Source: Aquatica leii
Taxonomy: Eukaryota > Arthropoda > Insecta > Coleoptera > Lampyridae
DNA length: 64,000 nucleotides
Reading direction: 5' to 3'
NCBI GenBank assembly: GCA_035610365.1
Contig: CM069433.1
Coordinates: forward strand, 170,764,882 to 170,828,881
Below are positions 57,674-64,000 of this stretch, piece after piece. Under the pieces are notes generated by a model. That model was not told the origin of the DNA. It saw only the letters and a list, made by a program, of their open reading frames with translations, and did not search any database. Within the stretch, counting starts at the first letter, position 1, and every line of letters begins with the position of its first letter. A program made the position numbers and the translations under genes.

Positions 57674-59415
57674 AAATAACTATTTCCAAAGTTGTTTGTT
57701 CATTCTGCAATCGAGTAATACATCATTTCTTTAAAGATTATTTAGCATAGCCTGTTTTTTGTCAAAATATGATAATACACTTACAACAATACACAGTAAT
57801 AACCTCTTGTTTTACGCTATGTTACGTTAAAAAAAATTTATATACGCGACTGCTCCTTCGATGTATTGTGTTATTGTTTCAGAAACGTTTTATTAAGTTA
57901 GTTTTAAAACTTTTTTTAGATTTTTTGATAATATACTATTTTTACCTTTTTTTGTAAATTGGAACTTGACATGTAAGTCAAAAAAAAAATTGTGATAATA
58001 AAATTTTGCAGTTTTATTCCACCGTTTTAACAACTTATTTTTTATAATTTTTCGCATTTTAATTTTTTAAACAGTCAGTTTTGCATTTTTTTTACAAAAA
58101 GTGATCTTATTGTCTCCATATTAGTTTTGTTTACTTTTATTAAGTTCAAGTGGTATATTTTGTTGATCTAAGATTTAACTAATGCTCACTAATCTCAATA
58201 TCAAAAAACACGTTGTCAATCAACAAAAAACAATTTTTGTAAAAAGTTGTCATTGTGATAAATTAACTAGATTTTTTCACTATGTTAACAATTTAAATTA
58301 AAAAAAAATATATATTAGTTGTAACAACATTAACATAAATAGTTTTTTAAGTTATAGCAATAGCTTTGAAATAAAGAAGATTACGTATCATATCATTGCT
58401 TCAGTTAAATATCATTGGCAAAACTTTAAAATAGTATTAAGAATAAATAACAATGTTGTCACGTTGTGGATTTGGAATCGTCGGTTTTATGTATCCACTT
58501 ATATGTAAAGATATACAAAATAAACGGAGCGCCGCCTAACAAAGTTTGGTAGAACTACTTTTGTATATCTATACTTTCAAATAAAGTCTAAATAACAAGA
58601 AAACTTTGTCACGCCCAGAGGTGGGTTTGACAACGTAGGATTTGGTCTGGTAACGTCGGTAGAACTTATTAAATTGGGACTGTGTAAGCGGTTTTATACA
58701 AGCAATGTATCTTTTTTAAGCAAAGTCTAATGCTCAGTAATCCTTTTATTTTTTGTAGTGTAGATAAGAGATCCGCTAGATTAAAAAATTACATAGTTCT
58801 AACCGTTAATTTACTCGTTAGTTTAAATTTTACGTTCAATTGTTTTTGGAATATTAAAATTGTGCCACTAGAAAATATATAATAAATAATTTAATCGGCA
58901 ATATGGTTCGATATAAATTCTTTAAAACAAAATGGTTTCTACAATTTTATGCATATTATTGTCATAGAGCAAATACAATTATGTACGTATGTATATACTC
59001 AGAATGCAACAATTTATCTTTGTACTTTGACGATTGCAATTAATATACAAGATATGAAACTAAACTTATTATATTCGATAGGCAAAAATATACGAGTAGT
59101 AACGAAAGTTCAAAAATTACCGATTACTTTTATAATATCTTGCTTTTTAAATAAGCTACAATTATTATTAAACAACAATACATATAATAAAAATACAAGT
59201 TACTTCTTCACAACATTTACAAACAAAACTTATATAATGGTTAGAAAGTTTTATTGCAAATTCCAAGTTCAAAGAACCTTTTTCAAAAACGTGTTTCTAA
59301 ATACAAGGGTAGCCGGATAGTGCAGTACCGTTATTTGTACCTTGTTTGTATTTTAAGTATTGTATTTGATAACACTTTCGTTTTTACTTTAGCGGTATAG
59401 AGTAATTATTTTTAC

Positions 59416-60722
59416 TAAAAAAATTACATTCGTTGCCTCTTATGAGAGCGTTTATAAGTTTGTCCTAAAAAGAGAAATTATTTTGAAATTTTGGTATTAG
59501 CGTAATCAAGTGATCGTCTTTGTCCACGTAAATTCAAAATTTCAATTTATTGTACCGGATGTCCATAATATTCGTACCATTCCGAACTTTTCAAAATCCC
59601 TAAAACTTTTCTTATTTCCAATGGAACACTGTATTTTATTTAATTTTTGAATTCTATATAACTTTTAAAGATACATTCATAAGGGATGTCCCATATCTGA
59701 ATTTTTTTTTGTAATATAAGGGTTTGAAAGTAAAAACTACAAAGCTAAGTAAAATTATAAAAATTTTTAATAAGTTTTAGAAGAAAACGTTACAACAAAT
59801 CACTTAACAAGTTTAATTTTTATTTGAATAAAAAACAAAACGATTTATAACGTTCAACTCGAACAACTAAACATACAAAAGTTATAATAAGTGTTCAAAA
59901 ACACTGCCATTTTTGTCTAGACTTTTGTCTATTCTTGTAAGCAAGTTTTTATTTATTGCACGTAAAAGGTTGCCAATTGCGTTTTATTAAAATTTTGTGT
60001 ATGGTCCTAAATGACTAATAAATCTGGATAGTTCACGTAAACTGGAATTAGGATGAGCAACAAAAAAAGCTAACACGGTAATTTGTAAGTCCACATCGTC
60101 CATTTTTTTTTTTCAATTTTTTCTTACTTTGGCACAAAAAGATCCACACTCTACACGTTTTTTAATAGCGTGGGAATAACTTTATGGCCGGGTCTTGGTT
60201 TGTTCGGAAAACTTTCTGCAAATGTTCGGCACATGCGTAATAAAATTTTGTTCCACTCGCCGTAATTTGTAATTAAATTTAAATAATCTTCATTGGAAAA
60301 TTCTATACGAGGCATTCTATGCAAATAAATTTGACGTTAAGAAATTCTTTTGTTTTAACGTTTTCTTCCAAAACCTTACTAAAAATTATTATAATTTTAC
60401 TTAGTTTCATAGTTTTTACTTTCAAAGATTATATTTCAAAAACTGTAAGATTTAGATATAGGAAAACCCTATTAAATTTATCTTTAAAAATTATGTAGAA
60501 TTAAAAAAAATACAGGGCGTTCCATTAGAAATAATATAGTTTTAGAGATTTAGTTCGAAATAGTAGGAATATTATGGACATTCGGTACAATAAATTATAA
60601 TTTTGAATTTACGTGGACAAAGACGACAATTTGATTACGCTAATACCAAAATGTTTAAATAATTTCTCTTTTTAGGCTAAATTATAAACATTTTCATAAG
60701 AGGTAACAAATATAATTTTTTT
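59416..60722 (-). mobile_element. Tc1/IS630-like transposon remnant with long terminal inverted repeats
   Basis: Left (59416-59791) and right (60357-60722) arms of about 370 bp are imperfect reverse complements. Shared blocks include TTGGTATTAGCGTAATC, CCACGTAAATTC and GAAGAAAACGTT. The ~565-bp centre keeps the N-terminal part of a transposase on the minus strand, and the catalytic domain is gone. The ends are judged from where similarity fades, so they may be off by tens of bases. I saw no clear TA flanks. Confidence 0.7.
60151..60315 (-). pseudogene. Transposase N-terminal helix-turn-helix remnant (DUF4817-like)
   Basis: From ATG at 60315 the frame reads MPRIEFSNEDYLNLITNYGE, then NKILLRMCRTFAESFPNKPR for 54 codons. 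This resembles the DUF4817 N-terminus of insect Tc1/IS630-type transposases (F-NEEYADM---YGE, then RRAARLYQERYPNRRHP). Further minus-strand pieces at about 59980-60103 (DVDLQITVLAFFVAHPNSSL, then RELSRFI) fit the following helix-turn-helix. The rest of the gene is deleted. Confidence 0.6.
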
Positions 60723-60821
60723 CAATCTTTTTAAAATATCTCGTAAACGGTAATCATACGGTATAGAGTGCGCTTATGATACTTAACCTAGAATTCAGCA
60801 AAAATTCTAAAAATGTAAAAA

Positions 60822-60986
60822 TATACAGGGTATGCTACTGCCGATATAAACGGCAGTTGATCATTATTGAAAATATTTTATTTAAAAAGATCATATTCTA
60901 AGACCTACATGTGCCATTTTTAAAAACTCTATTACATTTAGTTTTAGAGATACCTCTAATAGGCCATCATCGTGACACCCTGTATA
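60822..60986. repeat. MITE-like unit of about 165 bp
   Basis: It begins TATACAGGGTATGC and ends GTGACACCCTGTATA, an imperfect inverted pair. The ACAGGGTGTC core is common at ends of insect non-autonomous elements. There is no coding capacity. Confidence 0.55.
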
Positions 60987-63693
60987 GATGACAATGACAT
61001 ATCAAAATTTGCATTACTTTAAAATTATATAAGACGTGAAACAGAGCATCACAGACTTTTAAAATGTTATGTATTAAGTGGAGAACATATTTCTCCGTCT
61101 ACCGAATAAAATCGAGAGAGTTAACAACAAATGAAAATACCATACCACAAGATATGCCTAGTTCTTCAAAGCAGATGGAACCAGATGTACAAATGATACA
61201 AATGCCCTCGGTATCAACCGTAATAAATACTACTACTTCAATATAGTACATAACAGCTAGCGGAAACTGAAATGTGAACGTGACTTTTAATAATTGTTCT
61301 CACAATAACAATGCTTATTAAAACAAATTAAAATTATATAAGTAACACGTTAAATTAAACCAAGTTTGGTGTTTGTAACATAAAAAGCATTCTAGGTTAT
61401 GATCGAAATTGACGTTAACCGGTTTCTTCAACCAATGAAGAACGAGTATTATTTTTTTTATCTAAATATTTATTTTTTGTAAATTTGTAAAGTAAAATGC
61501 AGTAGTGTATTCTACCAACAATATATCCCGGTTTTGGCAAAGCGTGTATTTACAAATTTAGATACAAGTGCGTAGTATACCCAAGATGTGAAAAAATTAC
61601 TTGTTATTCTTTAATGTAGTAATTATTTCAACATAAATAAAAAATTTACTGTATTCTTTGCGTTTTTAAAACAACAAAAATATGTGTTTGTAATAGCCAC
61701 CACTGACCTTGAATATGAACAATTACTATGGTTACTCGTTCAGTTCAAGTCATGAACGTAAACTGAAATACTCAAATTTGCTATTAGCTGAAGGCTGAAT
61801 AATTATACTCGATTGAAAGTAAAATATTAATATTTATAATAAATACAATAAAATTAGCTGAAGGTTTAACATAATTAACGAAACAGAAGGCTTTATATAA
61901 AGAAATGTATAAAATTATGTTTCTTCAGTTTACACCATTATGTTTCTTCCAATTATACTTAGTTTTAAAAACAAACAAATTGTTATTTTATTTATTTATT
62001 TTTACTAAATTAGTTCTATTACAAACGGTAACTATCGTATAAAGAATAGTTAGATTCGAAGTAAACACAAACCGCGTGAACCGTATAAAGAATAATTTGA
62101 TGACTTATCTAAAATGTAGCTATCTATACTTTTTAAGGGAATGTTAAAAAAACAACAAACAAGATACTTATTACTAATATTAGGAAAACTATAACTAATT
62201 AATTTTACTGAGGTTTCTATGATGACGTAACTACATAAATAAGTGACACTGTTGCAAGATTAAAACAATCTAACAAAGCTGAAGGTGTAAGGTAAGTAAG
62301 TAACATAAAAAAAAACTATAAAAGTTATAGAGAGCTGATCAAAACGACAATTCGCCTTTGAACGTAGCTTTTGAGGTTGTCAACCCTATTTTAATTGCCC
62401 TGCGGTTTACTTCGTCTAATAAATTTTAAATAATATAATAATGGAACAATGATTTCATTTCTCGTAACTATGTGTGAAGGAAAGCCTTTGAACTTTCATC
62501 AACTTACTGAAATTACTTTAAATTAGCACGATATAAAAATGGCGACGATTTCCATATTTGCGAAGGGTTCTATAACGATAACTATCAATCGTCACCCTTC
62601 ACTAAAGAGATTCTTCATTTGATACTCATCCCAATTGTTAAAAGCGCCATAGAAAAACGACGACGTGAAATTAAATAAAAGGAAAGTACTTAGTGTTCGC
62701 ATAATTGTAATTTGTAGTAGACAAAATTAATAAGTAACGTTTTGATACGCCCTCTTTAGAAAGTCGCGCAGAAAAGCTCCGCCCACAGCTTCTTTACAAA
62801 TTACGCGAACAATACAATTAAATGATCAAAGTTTCTACAATATTAACCTGCTTGAAGCGAATGTTGGAAACGAAATGCTATGCGTTCGGCCCGTTAAACG
62901 ATATCATACTGCTAGGGGTGCACTCGCTTACAGTGCAGTACTGAGAATTTTTGTTAGAGTACAAAAGATGAAAGTTTATTAATAGGGACACGTAACAAAT
63001 TCTCCAGATAAGTTGGTTATAACTTTTACGCAAACGAGTTTTCAATATCCGTAAACGATGATTTAAAAATGGGACTAAAAACTTTAAAGTGACCGTTTCT
63101 GATATGCTTTATGTTCTTGACTTTCTGCAAATGTTTGGAACTTTTGAACATTTTCGTAATGTCATCGATCTTTGTTTTTCCTGATCAAGTAATGTATTTT
63201 TTTAAACCTACATAGTTCTCGTGTATCTGTTAGTGCAAGTTTAATATTACCGTAACATATTTTGCACTTGCAATGGCGTTTGACGTCATTATTTTTTTGT
63301 TAAAATTTAACGTTTTACAAGATGGGTTCGAGGTGGCTTCTTAAAATTTCTAATTGAAGAAAGTGGAAATATGTACCTCTTCAAATCTGTGTAGTCTCTA
63401 GAGAATCAGTCCATAATTCCGTATAAATAGTTTGAGTGGAGACCTTAGGTGACAAAAAGGAGACCTTAACCTCAATCAATCATCGCTAATTAGGAAATAT
63501 TCTTGTCGGCATGGTGTTACTTCTTCTATGATTTGAACGTGTTTAATTTGTGTTAATTTTATAATTTTTGTTACGTACGTATTTGCATTGTTTGAATCAA
63601 GCCATAAGGAACATTTTTAATTTATGTTAAACCTTTAGCATTTATAATTATGGTAAACACTTTTTTTTACAATTAAAATCATTGATAAATCTT
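60987..63693. other. AT-rich intergenic stretch
   Basis: No recognised gene or transposon end. One weak coding-like frame at 61064-61246 is listed separately. Confidence 0.5.
61064..61246 (+). other. Weak candidate terminal coding segment
   Basis: A 60-codon frame ends with a polar, proline- and serine-containing tail (NTIPQDMPSSSKQMEPDVQM, then IQMPSVSTVINTTTSI). That composition is less AT-driven than the usual chance frames here. No domain, splice context or poly(A) signal supports it firmly. It may be the last exon of an unseen gene or chance. Confidence 0.2.
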
Positions 63694-64000
63694 TTAATTT
63701 TTAAGCGCAGTTAAGGCCACAGTTTGGCATACATAAGGGGATGATGGTAAGCTTACTTTTCGAAATTTTGAGAGTAACGTTACCGATGTAGTATCATAGA
63801 GCAAGCATCTACCGCCGACTTTGCGTTTATTGCATCGTTTTGAACACCAGGTAAAAAGAGAGATATCATCATCAGATTCTTCACTAGATTCACCGGATTG
63901 TTCAGTATTACAAATGTGATCATTAACTTGTAAATTATCTTCATCGGCTTCATTCTCATTTTCTGATATTCTGAAACAGTCGATATGACCAATCACAGAA
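63694..64000 (-). other. Partial acidic open frame entering from the right edge
   Basis: The minus-strand frame is open from the window edge to a stop at 63694, about 101 codons. It has an acidic run (SGESSEESDDDISLFTW), then a basic cysteine-containing part (CSKRCNKRKVGGRCL). I recognise no family. It could be the edge of a host gene or of a transposon protein such as a piggyBac N-terminus; neither is shown. Confidence 0.35.

Larger units (their letters stand above)
55566..59415. other. Non-coding AT-rich stretch with two hairpins
   Basis: No exon or transposase domain was recognised. Two short minus-strand frames at 55711-56065 lack known domains. A 123-codon plus-strand frame at 58949-59320 is most likely chance in AT-rich DNA. 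Confidence 0.5.

Noticed and set aside
58949-59320. 123-codon plus-strand frame
   Set aside because: No domain, no splice or poly(A) context, and composition matches the surrounding AT-rich DNA; a frame of this length is plausible by chance in 64 kb.

Overview
The window is AT-rich eukaryotic DNA, almost certainly from an insect and possibly a beetle. The evidence is one recognisable host gene, the last three exons of a chemosensory gustatory receptor (8079-8421, + strand), plus the mix of transposon families: ZMYM-type and KIAA1586-type hATs, pogo elements with a C-terminal cysteine cluster, a FLYWCH Mutator-like element (MULE), a PIF/Harbinger with its MADF partner gene, a Chapaev3-like element, jockey/R1-group LINE pieces, a Copia and a Ty3/gypsy. 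I see no prokaryotic features, CRISPR array, rRNA or tRNA. The species cannot be fixed from the sequence.

Layout. 1-3245: a minus-strand gypsy fossil, cut in gag by a ~1.3 kb repeat element carrying two perfect 161-bp inverted arms. 4191-6695: a decayed pogo transposon. 8079-8421: the receptor 3' end. 9972-16223: a large imperfect palindrome made of LINE fragments. Its left arm holds a 2,554-bp Chapaev3-like transposon and its right arm keeps the matching empty site. 16240-18760: LINE and BEL-like relics. 19841-24038: a hAT with recognisable ends and most of its transposase. 26940-29640: another, badly decayed hAT. 31844-34212: a second, much better preserved pogo element flanked by TA. 34260-40445: a minus-strand ZMYM-type hAT, with a plus-strand ZMYM-type hAT (35418-39203) inserted in it.

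The most striking region is 43860-55565, a nest four levels deep. A Tc1-like transposase was split by a FLYWCH MULE (44502-55514). The MULE was entered by a short hAT (45002-46449) and by a Copia retrotransposon (47396-54826). One Copia LTR was in turn entered by a two-gene PIF/Harbinger element (51557-54655). Ends and target duplications can be read at most levels, so the order of insertion follows directly.

55566-64000 is mostly non-coding AT-rich DNA. It holds two hairpins, a 1.3 kb Tc1/IS630-like element with ~370-bp terminal repeats (59416-60722), a ~165-bp MITE-like unit and a partial acidic open frame at the right edge. Apart from the receptor there is no gene network to describe: the window is a host gene tail beside a transposon-dense intergenic region. 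I found no convincing new biological system. The strongest leads are structural: the palindrome with its occupied and empty site, the nested stack, the perfect 161-bp inverted repeat, and the near-complete Harbinger pair.
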